A stretch of 64,000 bases of DNA from Providencia sp. PROV188 (GTDB lineage Bacteria; Pseudomonadota; Gammaproteobacteria; Enterobacterales; Enterobacteriaceae), in the NCBI RefSeq assembly GCF_027595165.1, contig NZ_CP097291.1, positions 3,814,943 to 3,878,942 on the forward strand, given 5' to 3'. This document shows, in pieces, positions 1 to 8,725 of this stretch; the stretch's first letter is position 1, and every line of letters begins with the position of its first letter. The translations under genes and the position numbers were made by a program. Below the pieces are notes generated by a model. It was not told the DNA's origin, searched no databases, and saw nothing but the letters and a program-made list of their open reading frames with translations.

Positions 1-1
1 A

Positions 2-259
2 TTTTTGAAACATGATCTACCCGGAATATATATACCTTATGTTTTATGCTTTCATCCCGAAGAGTCTAGCGGCTCAACATTCAATCACATAAATGCATTT
101 AATTCAAGGATACTATGTTTTACTCGAATTTTTGGCGATCTTAAGGGTAGAATATACTACCTTGCTTATATACTAAAAAATATCAGAAAATACAATTCAA
201 GTAATCTTTTTTTTGAATCTATAAAACTAGCATTTACCAACCCATCAAAAGATAAATAA
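2..259 (+). CDS. 3' end of an O-antigen cluster gene, cut by the window edge
   Basis: The reading frame is open from the first bases to a TAA at 257-259, so only about 85 C-terminal residues are visible and the true start lies outside the window. The stop directly abuts the ATG of the next gene, which implies co-transcription. The visible part contains a short His-Pro-Glu-Glu-Ser-Ser-Gly stretch followed by a basic, Tyr- and Ile-rich tail. That loosely resembles the C-terminal end of some family 2 glycosyltransferases or polysaccharide deacetylases, but I cannot assign a family. Base composition is very AT-rich, like the following genes. Confidence 0.6.
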   Translation, partial: FLKHDLPGIYIPYVLCFHPEESSGSTFNHINAFNSRILCFTRIFGDLKGRIYYLAYILKNIRKYNSSNLFFESIKLAFTNPSKDK

Positions 260-1387
260 ATGAAAATATTATTATTAAATACATCATTTTATCCTCAAAT
301 AGGTGGGGTTGAAAATTCATTAAGAAGTATTAGCGATGTTCTATCAAAAGAAGGTCATTCAATTACAATTATTTCTAGTGACAGCGGAGATCACTCGCTC
401 CCTGATAAAGAATACCTATATGGTGCTACACTATTCCGCTACCGCCATAGTGGCTTTATCCGTGGTTTCTTTAATCTACTGAAAAAGTTAAAGAATATAA
501 GAAAGAATGATTATGATATTATTATTAGTAGAAATATGCTTACAACCTTAGCACTTATACTACTAAGATTTAAACAATTTCATTATATTGTTCCTGGAAT
601 TCATAAATATCAAAATAATATTTCAAATAAAAAAAATCAATTTAGATTTAAATTAGAATGTATGATTGATAGATTTTGTCTAACTTTCAGCCCTAATGTT
701 TATGTTTTTAGTAGGAATATGGAAACACAAGTTTTTAACCTTACAAAACGAAATGATATAAAAAATATAGTTCCTGGCATTGATACGATTCGATTTAATC
801 CAGCAAATTTAATAGAAAAAAATAAATTAAGAGATGCGTATGGGCTACCAAAGAACAAAACAATAATTTTAGGATTAGGCCGTTTTTCGTGTGTAAAAAA
901 CTACTCAACTCTAATAGAATGCATGCCTCATGTAGGAAATGAATATATTTTATTATTAGTTGGAGATGGTGATGAAAAGAAAAACTATGAAGTAATGATA
1001 GAAAAATTAAAAATATCAAACCGTGTATTTATTTTTAATAAAACATTAGAACCAGAAATTTTCTATAAACTGAGTGATTTATTTTGTCTTTCATCAACTT
1101 ATGAACCTTTTGGTCAAGTTCTATTAGAAGCTATTTCTTGTAATTTACATTTAGTTGCATTAAACAATACATCCCCAAATATAAATACTGCCACAAATGA
1201 AATTTTTAATAAATACCCTGGGCTTGTAAATTATGTTTCTGAGAATACACCTCGTGCTTTTGCACATACTATCAATTCGTTAAAGTTGGATAATACTGCT
1301 GCACACCAAATTGAGCGTGAAAATTTCTTGAAAAATCATTCATGGCTTCAACTGATTAACGAAATTAGAAATAACAGTAAAAGGTAA
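260..1387 (+). CDS. Family 4 (GT-B) glycosyltransferase, O-antigen assembly
   Basis: This 375-residue protein is a GT-B retaining glycosyltransferase, expected to act at the cytoplasmic face of the inner membrane on undecaprenyl-linked O-unit. The N-terminus has the Gly-Gly-Val-Glu-Asn loop (residues 15-19) typical of GT4 enzymes. The C-terminal domain opens with a Gly-Arg-Phe stretch near 207-209, has a conserved Lys near 213, and carries the E-x7-E donor-binding motif at Glu282 and Glu290. It starts on the base after the upstream stop. The gene is very AT-rich. The family is clear; donor, acceptor and linkage cannot be read from sequence. Confidence 0.88.
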   Translation: MKILLLNTSFYPQIGGVENSLRSISDVLSKEGHSITIISSDSGDHSLPDKEYLYGATLFRYRHSGFIRGFFNLLKKLKNIRKNDYDIIISRNMLTTLALILLRFKQFHYIVPGIHKYQNNISNKKNQFRFKLECMIDRFCLTFSPNVYVFSRNMETQVFNLTKRNDIKNIVPGIDTIRFNPANLIEKNKLRDAYGLPKNKTIILGLGRFSCVKNYSTLIECMPHVGNEYILLLVGDGDEKKNYEVMIEKLKISNRVFIFNKTLEPEIFYKLSDLFCLSSTYEPFGQVLLEAISCNLHLVALNNTSPNINTATNEIFNKYPGLVNYVSENTPRAFAHTINSLKLDNTAAHQIERENFLKNHSWLQLINEIRNNSKR

Positions 1388-1397
1388 TGAATCAAAG

Positions 1398-2129
1398 ATG
1401 TTAGATTTAAAATTCAACATTAAATTTTTAACTATCCATGATAAATGGCTATACAAAAAATCAAGCTTTTGTGACTTATTTAAATTCGTAGCTTATAAAG
1501 GTGGTAATTTAAATAAGAGACCGTTCCTGTTTATTACGAGAAAGAAGAGAAGCGTGAGAAATGACTTAAGTTTAAGTAATGAATCGCTATGGCTCAACCT
1601 ACGTAAAAACACTCGTTACGATATTAATAAGGCTAAAGAACTTGATACTAAATTTAATTTAATTAACTGCATTGACAGTAAGGAAAACAATAATAGTGAA
1701 ATTGTAAACTTCATATCTGATTATAATTTTTTCGTGAAAAATAAAGAATTACCCATTCCATTATTAACAGACAAAAGAATACTAAAATACAGAAAAAATC
1801 TAGTTATAAGCAAAATAAATCATAATAATACCTGGCTAGCCCAGCATGCATATCTGGTCATTGATAACTACGCTGAATTGTTATACTCCATAGTCAATAG
1901 TCAAGAAGATAACAAATTAACTGGATTAGCAAATAAGCATCTACATTGGAATGACTTTCTTTCACTAAAAAATATAGGTATAAGTTTATATGACTGGGGG
2001 GGTATTACTATTGATGGTTCATTAGCCGGAATTAGAAACTTCAAACTATCATTTGGCGGCGATGATGTAACTTATAACATATATAACTCACCACTATATC
2101 AACTGGCTCTTAATATTAAAAAAAGTTAA
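1398..2129 (+). CDS. FemAB/GNAT-like acyl- or aminoacyltransferase in the O-antigen locus
   Basis: A 243-residue protein without signal peptide. Residues 68-80 (LRKNTRYDINKAK) resemble the Leu-Arg-x-x-x-Arg-x-x-Ile-x-Lys-Ala signature of FemAB and related GNAT-fold transferases, and a C-terminal Tyr-Asp-Trp-Gly-Gly (198-202) followed by GIRNFKLSFGG (211-221) matches the end of that fold. FemAB proteins transfer amino acids from aminoacyl-tRNA; relatives in polysaccharide loci are thought to add amino acids or acyl groups to sugars. It lies 10 bases after the GT4 gene and 4 bases before a predicted deacetylase gene, so all three are probably co-transcribed. Assignment is by motif only; a plain N-acyltransferase is the alternative. 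Confidence 0.6.
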   Translation: MLDLKFNIKFLTIHDKWLYKKSSFCDLFKFVAYKGGNLNKRPFLFITRKKRSVRNDLSLSNESLWLNLRKNTRYDINKAKELDTKFNLINCIDSKENNNSEIVNFISDYNFFVKNKELPIPLLTDKRILKYRKNLVISKINHNNTWLAQHAYLVIDNYAELLYSIVNSQEDNKLTGLANKHLHWNDFLSLKNIGISLYDWGGITIDGSLAGIRNFKLSFGGDDVTYNIYNSPLYQLALNIKKS

Positions 2130-2133
2130 CTCT

Positions 2134-2811
2134 ATGTTTATTATAAATGCTGATGATTATGGTCATTCTGAACGAGTCAACAATGCTATTATCCACTGTT
2201 TTAATAAAAGATTGATTGACTCTGCGACACTGATGGCTAATATGCCCGGAACTGAGCATGCTATTAAGAATAATGATAATTTCAGTTTGGGATGCCATCT
2301 GAATTTAATGGAAGGAAAACCTTTAAATTCAAACTGTTTAAACTATCGTGAATTAACCGATAGTAATGGAGAATTGAATTTAAACTTATCAAGAAACTCA
2401 TTTTTTGCAAATAAATGTATAATTAATCAAATTAAGATAGAACTTGATCATCAAATAAGTTTTCTATTCGATCATAAAATTAAACTAACACATCTTGACT
2501 CCCATCATCACACACATACAATACCTATTATTTACAGAATAGTTCACGAACTAGCTTTAAAATACAAGCTAAGAATAAGACTACCAAGATATACTGGGTC
2601 ACATAAATTACATAAAGTTCTTTATAAAAAAATATTATGTATTTATATGAAAAAAAACGGATTAAACTTCACTGATAAATTTATTAATTATAATGAAATG
2701 GATTCATTTAAAAACAATAAAGAAATGATTGAAGTTATGGTTCACCCAGATCTAAAAGATAATAACACTATATATTGTAATACTACTAATTTAATTATCG
2801 ATAGGCTTTAA
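2134..2811 (+). CDS. ChbG/HpnK (YdjC) family carbohydrate deacetylase
   Basis: The protein begins with the family hallmark Asn-Ala-Asp-Asp-Tyr-Gly (residues 5-10) and continues with Gly-x-His-Leu-Asn-Leu (His55) and Asp-Ser-His-His-His-Thr-His (122-128), the usual metal and catalytic residues of YdjC-type deacetylases. Known members remove N-acetyl groups from chito-oligosaccharides (ChbG) or from a hopanoid-linked GlcNAc (HpnK). Here it sits in the O-antigen operon directly after the FemAB-like gene. At 225 residues it is shorter than the usual 250-290, and it ends soon after a Val-His-Pro motif, so the C-terminus may be trimmed. The inferred substrate is an N-acetylated sugar of the O-unit or its nucleotide precursor. 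Confidence 0.82.
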   Translation: MFIINADDYGHSERVNNAIIHCFNKRLIDSATLMANMPGTEHAIKNNDNFSLGCHLNLMEGKPLNSNCLNYRELTDSNGELNLNLSRNSFFANKCIINQIKIELDHQISFLFDHKIKLTHLDSHHHTHTIPIIYRIVHELALKYKLRIRLPRYTGSHKLHKVLYKKILCIYMKKNGLNFTDKFINYNEMDSFKNNKEMIEVMVHPDLKDNNTIYCNTTNLIIDRL

Positions 2812-2816
2812 AATTC

Positions 2817-3983
2817 ATGAAAATAGCAATCGCAGGTACCGGCTACGTCGGTCTGTCTAACGCCATGTTACTGTCCCAACACCACGAAGTGGTCGCGGTC
2901 GATATCATTCCTGAAAAAGTGGCGATGCTTAATAATAAGCAATCCCCGATTATCGATACCGAAATCGAGCAGTTTCTAACGGAAAAACAACTCAATTTCC
3001 GTGCAACCGAAGATAAAGTCGAAGCCTATACGGGCGCGCAATACGTGATTGTGGCGACCCCGACAGACTACGACCCAAAAACCAACTACTTCAACACTAA
3101 TTCTGTGGAATCCGTTATTCACGATGTGAACAAACTGAACCCGGAAGCGACCATTATCGTCAAGTCCACCATTCCTGTGGGCTTTACGGAGCGTCTGCGT
3201 GAAGAGTTTGGTTACACCAACGTGATTTTCTCCCCAGAATTCTTACGTGAAGGTCGCGCGCTGTGGGATAACCTGTACCCGTCCCGTATTGTGGTGGGTG
3301 AGCGCTCTGAACGCGCACAAATTTTCGCTGACTTGTTGTTAGAAGGCGCGATTAAGAAAGATGTGCCAGTGCTGTTTACTGACGGTACTGAAGCGGAAGC
3401 GGTTAAATTATTCGCCAACACCTTCTTAGCGATGCGTGTCGCATACTTCAATGAATTAGACACTTACGCAGAAAGCCGTGGCTTGAATGCGCGTCAAATC
3501 ATCGAAGGGGTTTCTTTAGACCCACGAATCGGCAGCCACTACAATAACCCATCATTCGGTTATGGCGGCTACTGCTTACCGAAAGACACCAAGCAGTTGC
3601 TGGCGAACTACGACGATGTGCCAAATAACCTGATTAACGCGATTGTGGAATCTAACCGCACGCGTAAAGACTTTATCTCTGATGCGATTATCGCTAAAGC
3701 ACCACGTAAAGTCGGTGTGTATCGCTTAGTGATGAAAGCGGGCTCCGATAACTTCCGTGCCTCAGCCGTTCAAGGCGTAATGAAGCGTATCAAAGCCAAA
3801 GGGATTGAAGTGGTGGTTTACGAACCCGTACTGAAAGAAGATGAATTCTTCCGCTCAAAAGTTATCCGTGATTTAGAAACATTCAAAGCAGAAAGCGACA
3901 TTATTCTGGCAAACCGAATGGTGCTTGAGCTGGATGATGTAGCGGATAAAGTTTATACCCGTGACCTGTTTGGTAATGATTGA
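2817..3983 (+). CDS. ugd: UDP-glucose 6-dehydrogenase, copy 1
   Basis: This enzyme oxidises UDP-glucose to UDP-glucuronate with two NAD+. The 388-residue protein has the Gly-x-Gly-Tyr-Val-Gly nucleotide-binding loop at 7-12 and the catalytic Cys253 in [12 protein letters not shown]. Start is ATG, 5 bases after the deacetylase stop. Its protein differs from the second ugd at 44640-45806 (opposite strand) at only five positions (129 E/K, 341 E/D, 354 E/D, 355 T/A, 370 L/P), with mostly silent differences in the DNA. Its GC content is far higher than the AT-rich genes on both sides, so it looks like core-genome DNA inside the O-antigen locus. UDP-GlcA would feed an acidic O-unit. Confidence 0.97.
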   Translation: MKIAIAGTGYVGLSNAMLLSQHHEVVAVDIIPEKVAMLNNKQSPIIDTEIEQFLTEKQLNFRATEDKVEAYTGAQYVIVATPTDYDPKTNYFNTNSVESVIHDVNKLNPEATIIVKSTIPVGFTERLREEFGYTNVIFSPEFLREGRALWDNLYPSRIVVGERSERAQIFADLLLEGAIKKDVPVLFTDGTEAEAVKLFANTFLAMRVAYFNELDTYAESRGLNARQIIEGVSLDPRIGSHYNNPSFGYGGYCLPKDTKQLLANYDDVPNNLINAIVESNRTRKDFISDAIIAKAPRKVGVYRLVMKAGSDNFRASAVQGVMKRIKAKGIEVVVYEPVLKEDEFFRSKVIRDLETFKAESDIILANRMVLELDDVADKVYTRDLFGND

Positions 3984-3984
3984 T

Positions 3985-4731
3985 ATGCCTGACCCTATAA
4001 AAAAAGAATTAGTTTCGGTAATTATGCCCTGCTATAACTCTGCAGAGTATATTTATGAGTCTATTAATTCAGTTCTAAGCCAAACTTATCAGAATTTAGA
4101 ATTAATTATTATTGATGATGCCTCAACTGATGAATCAGTTAATATAATTAAGTCGGTAATTGACTCACGAATAAAACTCATTCAATTGTCATCAAACAGC
4201 GGTGCGGGAGTTTCTCGTAATAGAGGGATTGAAGAAGCGACGGGACGTTTCATTGCTTTTCTTGATAGTGATGATCTTTGGCTACCAAACAAGTTAGAGG
4301 TCCAAATTAAAGATATGCAAGAAAACAATCATGTCTTGTCATATACCCACTATCAAAAATTTTCTAAGGAAGGAAAAGGAAAAGTTGTCACATCGCCAGC
4401 TACCGTAACATACAATGAATTACTCTACTGTAATGTTATTGGCTGCTTAACTGCTGTATATGATGCGCAGACATTAGGCAAACAATTTATGCCTCTCATT
4501 CGAAAACGACAAGATATGGGGCTATGGTTAAAAATTCTATTGATATGCAATAAAGCTCATTGTTGCCCTCAAGTCCTTGCAGAATATAGAACTGACTCAG
4601 GCATGACCCAAAACAAGGTTAATGCAGCAAAGCATCAATGGAAATTCTATCGTGAAGAACTAAATTTCAACTCTTTCAAATCACTCCAATATTTTATTGG
4701 TTATGCCATTAAAGGCGTCATCAGAAAGTAA
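3985..4731 (+). CDS. Family 2 (GT-A) glycosyltransferase, O-antigen assembly
   Basis: An inverting GT2 enzyme of about 248 residues, with the N-terminal Ser-Val-Ile-Met-Pro-Cys-Tyr-Asn strand (11-18), an Asp-Asp-Ala-Ser-Thr-Asp nucleotide motif (44-49) and the metal-binding Leu-Asp-Ser-Asp-Asp near 93-97. The frame is open further upstream into ugd (GTG at 3961, ATG at 3976), but the first start clear of ugd is the ATG at 3985, one base after its stop, and I chose that; none has a strong ribosome binding site. It is probably translationally coupled to ugd. It is more AT-rich than ugd. The transferred sugar cannot be told. Confidence 0.85.
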   Translation: MPDPIKKELVSVIMPCYNSAEYIYESINSVLSQTYQNLELIIIDDASTDESVNIIKSVIDSRIKLIQLSSNSGAGVSRNRGIEEATGRFIAFLDSDDLWLPNKLEVQIKDMQENNHVLSYTHYQKFSKEGKGKVVTSPATVTYNELLYCNVIGCLTAVYDAQTLGKQFMPLIRKRQDMGLWLKILLICNKAHCCPQVLAEYRTDSGMTQNKVNAAKHQWKFYREELNFNSFKSLQYFIGYAIKGVIRK

Positions 4732-4746
4732 AAATTAGGACTAATC

Positions 4747-5694
4747 ATGCTAACTATCATCGGTGGTTCCGGCTTTATCGGAACACGTCTGTCAAACCAA
4801 TTAAAATCTAAAAATATCGATTTCAAAATCGTTGATATTGAAAAAAGTGAAGCCCATCCTGAAAAATGGGAATTTGGTGATGTCACCAAACCTGAAACGC
4901 TTATCGAGCCACTGAAAGGTAGTGACGTTATTATTAACCTATCGGCAAAACACAAAGATAACGTTCACCCTATTAGCCTTTACTATGAAGTGAACGTTGA
5001 TGGTGCCAAAAACGTCTGTGATGTCGCTGAACAATTGGGTATCAAACATATTGTTTTCACCTCATCGGTTGCTGTTTATGGCTTTGTTGAAAAAGAAACC
5101 GGGGAAGATGGCGAATATCATCCATTTAACCACTATGGTAAATCTAAGTTAGAAGCTGAATACGTTTACGATGCATGGCAGGCAAAATCGGCGGATAACA
5201 TCTTAGTCACTATTCGCCCAACCGTTGTCTTTGGTGAAAATAACCGTGGTAACGTTTATAACTTATTCCGCCAAATTGCGTCTGGTCGATTCTTAATGAT
5301 CGGTTCTGGTAATAACCAAAAATCAATGGCCTATGTAGAAAATATTGCGGCGTTTATTACGTTCGCAACCACCTTCACTGAAGGAAAGCATGTATTCAAT
5401 TACATTGATAAGCCTGATTTTACAATGAACGAATTAACAACAGTCATTTGTGGCGCTCTTAATAAGCCTAAATCTAACATCCGCATTCCATACCCTGTTG
5501 GAATTTTAGGTGGCTACTGTTTTGATGTGCTTTCTAAACTAACGGGGAAAGAATTCCCAGTTAGTAGCATTCGCGTGAAAAAATTCTGTGCTCGCACACA
5601 ATTTAAATCCAATTACATTGGAAATACCTCTTTTGTTCCACCTGTTACTTTGGAACAAGGTATCGCCAATACTGTGCAATATGAGTTTAAATAA
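4747..5694 (+). CDS. NAD-dependent epimerase/4-ketoreductase (SDR, WbpV/WreQ-like)
   Basis: A 315-residue extended short-chain dehydrogenase with the nucleotide-binding Gly-Gly-Ser-Gly-Phe-Ile-Gly at 6-12 and catalytic Tyr130-x3-Lys134. Its size and its pattern near the active site recall the 4-ketoreductases that finish UDP-QuiNAc or UDP-FucNAc type sugars, common near the end of O-antigen loci. No 4,6-dehydratase partner is visible in the window, so that gene would have to lie to the left. It starts 15 bases after the GT2 stop. The SDR family is certain; the exact sugar is inference. Confidence 0.8.
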   Translation: MLTIIGGSGFIGTRLSNQLKSKNIDFKIVDIEKSEAHPEKWEFGDVTKPETLIEPLKGSDVIINLSAKHKDNVHPISLYYEVNVDGAKNVCDVAEQLGIKHIVFTSSVAVYGFVEKETGEDGEYHPFNHYGKSKLEAEYVYDAWQAKSADNILVTIRPTVVFGENNRGNVYNLFRQIASGRFLMIGSGNNQKSMAYVENIAAFITFATTFTEGKHVFNYIDKPDFTMNELTTVICGALNKPKSNIRIPYPVGILGGYCFDVLSKLTGKEFPVSSIRVKKFCARTQFKSNYIGNTSFVPPVTLEQGIANTVQYEFK

Positions 5695-5744
5695 AACCCA
5701 TTTTTCATAATTTCAATTTTGGAATATATAGACAGGGTACGACC

Positions 5745-6770
5745 ATGAGCAGTTCTTGCGTATTAGTCACCGGCGGTCTTGGCTATATCGGCAGCCATAC
5801 CTGTGTACAAATGATCCAACAAGGTATTCAGCCGATTATTTTAGATAATCTTCATAATGCTAACCTTGAGGTGCTTAATCGCATTGAAACCATCACGGGA
5901 ACTAAACCGATGTTTTATCAGGGTGATGTGCGTGACAAAAGCATTTTGGACACCATTTTTGCTCAGCATTCAATTAGCTCAGTAATCCACTTTGCTGGTT
6001 TAAAAGCAGTCGGTGAATCTGTTAAAAAGCCTATTGAATACTATGATGTGAATGTGAATGGTACTTTAGTTTTAGTGCAAAGCATGCGTCAGGCGGGTGT
6101 TAAAAGCTTAATTTTTAGCTCCTCTGCGACTGTGTATGGTGAACCTGAACATACCCCGTTAACTGAAGAATCCTCTGTCGGAAATACCAATAGCCCATAT
6201 GGTACGAGTAAATATATGGTTGAGCGTATTTTAACTGACCTCAGTATCTCAGATAACGAATGGTCAATTTCCTTACTACGTTACTTCAACCCGGTTGGTG
6301 CACATAATTCGGGCTTGATCGGTGAAGACCCTAATGGGATCCCAAATAACCTGACCCCATTTATTGCGCAAGTAGCTGTCGGTCGCCGTAAAGAACTTGC
6401 TGTATTCGGCGGGGATTATGCCACCAAAGACGGCACTGGCGTCCGCGATTATATCCATGTGATGGATTTAGCTGATGGACATATTGCTGCGTTAAACTAT
6501 ATGAATAAAGATTCAGGGCTTTATATCTATAATCTGGGTACCGGTACAGGAACCAGCGTGCTGGAAGTGATCGCTGCTTTTGAAAAAGCTGTCGGTAAAC
6601 CAATCCCTTATAAAATTGCCGAACGTCGTGCAGGAGATATTGCTGAATATTGGTCAACTCCAGCAAAAGCAGAGCGCGAGCTTGGTTGGAAAGCCAAATA
6701 TACCATTCAGGATATGGCTGATGATGTATGGCGCTGGCAATCTATGAACCCCAACGGTTATCAAAGCTAA
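5745..6770 (+). CDS. galE: UDP-glucose/UDP-GlcNAc 4-epimerase
   Basis: This enzyme interconverts UDP-Glc and UDP-Gal, and in O-antigen loci often UDP-GlcNAc and UDP-GalNAc. At 341 residues it matches GalE length. It has the TGGLGYIGSH Rossmann loop (9-18) and catalytic Tyr152-x3-Lys156 in SPYGTSKY, and the C-terminal half follows GalE closely. In related O-antigen loci the same position is called gne. It is the last gene before a strong terminator at 6795, so it closes the O-antigen transcription unit. Confidence 0.93.
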   Translation: MSSSCVLVTGGLGYIGSHTCVQMIQQGIQPIILDNLHNANLEVLNRIETITGTKPMFYQGDVRDKSILDTIFAQHSISSVIHFAGLKAVGESVKKPIEYYDVNVNGTLVLVQSMRQAGVKSLIFSSSATVYGEPEHTPLTEESSVGNTNSPYGTSKYMVERILTDLSISDNEWSISLLRYFNPVGAHNSGLIGEDPNGIPNNLTPFIAQVAVGRRKELAVFGGDYATKDGTGVRDYIHVMDLADGHIAALNYMNKDSGLYIYNLGTGTGTSVLEVIAAFEKAVGKPIPYKIAERRAGDIAEYWSTPAKAERELGWKAKYTIQDMADDVWRWQSMNPNGYQS

Positions 6771-6794
6771 ATCATCCTTGATATAGCATCAATT

Positions 6795-6826
6795 AGGCGA
6801 GCCTCTAGCTCGCCTTTTTATTTTTT
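6795..6826 (+). terminator. Rho-independent terminator after galE
   Basis: An 8-bp perfect stem (AGGCGAGC with GCTCGCCT) with a 5-base loop is followed by a T-rich tract. It lies 25 bases after the galE stop and ends the O-antigen operon. Confidence 0.9.
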
Positions 6827-7093
6827 ACGCCCTCAAACTCTATCTTCACCACACAGTTAACCTACTCACTCCCTAGTTCGCTTCTAGTCTATTCCTCAAA
6901 CCACCCTTCACTCACAAAACATTTCCTGCATCAATATCATTTTTTGTTTTATTATATTTTTATATAACATCGATTTTTGGATGAATTATTTGGTTTTTTG
7001 TTTAAAACTGAACTATTATCCCGAGCTGACTTTGTGTCGTGTAACTTCGATTGCTAAAAATTACCATTATCCATCCTGATTAGGGCTATTATC
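6827..7093. other. Intergenic region between galE and wza
   Basis: About 270 AT-rich bases with no open frame of note. It must hold the wza promoter; the best -10-like element I see is TATTAT at 7014-7019 with a weak TTGGTT 18 bases upstream. I looked for the JUMPstart/ops element (GGCGGTAGCGT) that often precedes such operons and did not find it. Confidence 0.5.
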
Positions 7094-8242
7094 ATGTTCA
7101 GTAAATTTCTCATGGCTATCACAATGAGCATCCTAATTTCTGGGTGTCATCTCGTCCCGGGAACCTATATTTCCACATCAGGAAAAAGGACTATTGATAC
7201 TGGTAAGCAAGATATCAACCAACTTGTGGATATTTACCCTATCTCCCCTAAGCTGCTAAGCGAAATGCAAATTGCCCCTGTGATTGCCAAATCTAATCCT
7301 CAGCTTGAAGAGCAGCTAGCCAGTTATGACTATCGTGTTGGCGTGGGGGATGTGCTGGCAATTACCGTATGGAATCACCCTGAGCTCACTATCCCCGCTG
7401 GCTCCTATCGCAGCGCTGCGGATTCAGGGAATTGGGTTCACGCAGATGGCACCATTTATTATCCCTATATTGGAAAAGTCTCCGTTCTTGGTAAAACAAT
7501 CAGTGAAATCAGGAAATTAGTCAGCACCCGACTTGCTGCTTACCTTGAAGCGCCACAAATCGATGTCAGCATTGCCGCCTTTCGTTCGCAAAAAATTTAT
7601 GTGTCTGGCGAAGTGACTAAGCCGGGTTCCTTGCCCATCACCAATGTCCCTCTTACTATTTTGGAAGCCTTTAATACCGCAGGTGGGTTAACCGAAAAAG
7701 CGGACTGGGACAATGTGATCCTCACCCGTGAAGGCAAAGAGATAAAAATCTCGCTGCAATCGTTAATTCAATACGGCGATTTAACCCAAAACTACTTAAT
7801 GCTATCCGGCGATGTTCTCTATGTTCCCCGTAATGATGCGCAAAAGGTCTTTGTGATGGGAGAAGTGGGGAAACCATCAACATTGACTATCGACCGGGCA
7901 GGAATGAGCATCACTGAAGCGCTAAGTAAAGCCAATGGACTCAGCCAAACTACCGCAAGTGCAACAGGGATTTTTGTCATTCGGTCAACGCATAAACCCG
8001 CACCAATAACAGATTCTGAAGACGAGAACCCCTTTTCTAAAATGGCAGAAATTTATCAACTCGACCTCTCCGATGCGACATCACTCGTGATGGGAACTGA
8101 ATTTAAATTACAACCTTATGACCTTGTTTATGTGACAGCGGCACCTGTTGTTCGGTGGAACCGTTTAATCACCCAATTACTGCCAACCATCGCCTCATAC
8201 AACCAGCTTGCCGAAGGAACTAAGCGTATTTATGCATGGTAA
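7094..8242 (+). CDS. wza: Outer-membrane polysaccharide export lipoprotein Wza
   Basis: Wza forms the octameric outer-membrane channel for group 1/4-type capsule or high-molecular-weight O-antigen. The 382-residue protein has a short hydrophobic leader ending in a lipobox (Leu-Ile-Ser-Gly-Cys, Cys18), a Poly_export domain (about 80-170, starting YRVGVGDVLAITVW), then SLBB repeats (about 175-260 and 260-345) and a Trp-containing C-terminal segment fitting the outer-membrane helix. First gene of wza-wzb-wzc. The ribosome binding site is weak. Confidence 0.95.
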   Translation: MFSKFLMAITMSILISGCHLVPGTYISTSGKRTIDTGKQDINQLVDIYPISPKLLSEMQIAPVIAKSNPQLEEQLASYDYRVGVGDVLAITVWNHPELTIPAGSYRSAADSGNWVHADGTIYYPYIGKVSVLGKTISEIRKLVSTRLAAYLEAPQIDVSIAAFRSQKIYVSGEVTKPGSLPITNVPLTILEAFNTAGGLTEKADWDNVILTREGKEIKISLQSLIQYGDLTQNYLMLSGDVLYVPRNDAQKVFVMGEVGKPSTLTIDRAGMSITEALSKANGLSQTTASATGIFVIRSTHKPAPITDSEDENPFSKMAEIYQLDLSDATSLVMGTEFKLQPYDLVYVTAAPVVRWNRLITQLLPTIASYNQLAEGTKRIYAW

Positions 8243-8264
8243 TCTTATTTTTAATCAAATACTT

Positions 8265-8693
8265 ATGTTCAATAACATTATTATCGTGTGCATGGGGAAC
8301 ATTTGCCGGTCACCCACTGCGGAGCGTTTAATGCAGGGGCTTTTCCCCCAAAAAAAGATCCACTCCGCAGGGCTGATTGCGCGGGAAAATCAACCTGCTG
8401 ATGCTCAAGCTCGCCATATAGCAAAAAACCATCACCTCTCTTTGGAGGAGAATCGTTCTCGTCGTTTGACCGGGCATTTATGCCAGATGGCAGATTTGAT
8501 CCTCGTAATGGAAAACACTCATACCCAAAAACTTTATCGGCAATTTCCGCAAACCCGAGGCAAAGTCATGCTATTTGGTGAATGGCTGAATAAAACCGAA
8601 ATCCCAGATCCTTATAAACATAGCCAGGAGATGTTTGAGCATGTTTATCAGCTTATGGAAAAAGCAGCCGAGTCGTGGCAAGGAAAGATTTAG
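8265..8693 (+). CDS. wzb: Low-molecular-weight protein tyrosine phosphatase Wzb
   Basis: Wzb dephosphorylates the tyrosine kinase Wzc and so controls polymer length and export. The protein begins with the P-loop Cys9-(x)5-Arg15 (CMGNICRS) and has the general-acid Asp in Ile-Pro-Asp-Pro-Tyr near the C-terminus. The frame is open from 8208 inside wza, but ATG 8265 gives 142 residues and places the P-loop at the family position (E. coli Wzb has 147), so I chose it. It lies 22 bases after wza and 32 before wzc. Confidence 0.94.
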   Translation: MFNNIIIVCMGNICRSPTAERLMQGLFPQKKIHSAGLIARENQPADAQARHIAKNHHLSLEENRSRRLTGHLCQMADLILVMENTHTQKLYRQFPQTRGKVMLFGEWLNKTEIPDPYKHSQEMFEHVYQLMEKAAESWQGKI

Positions 8694-8725
8694 ACTCTAT
8701 TTAAACTTATTTAAAAACTAACTCT

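Noticed and set aside
6827-7093. JUMPstart/ops element before wza
   Set aside because: No match to GGCGGTAGCGT on the plus strand in this region.
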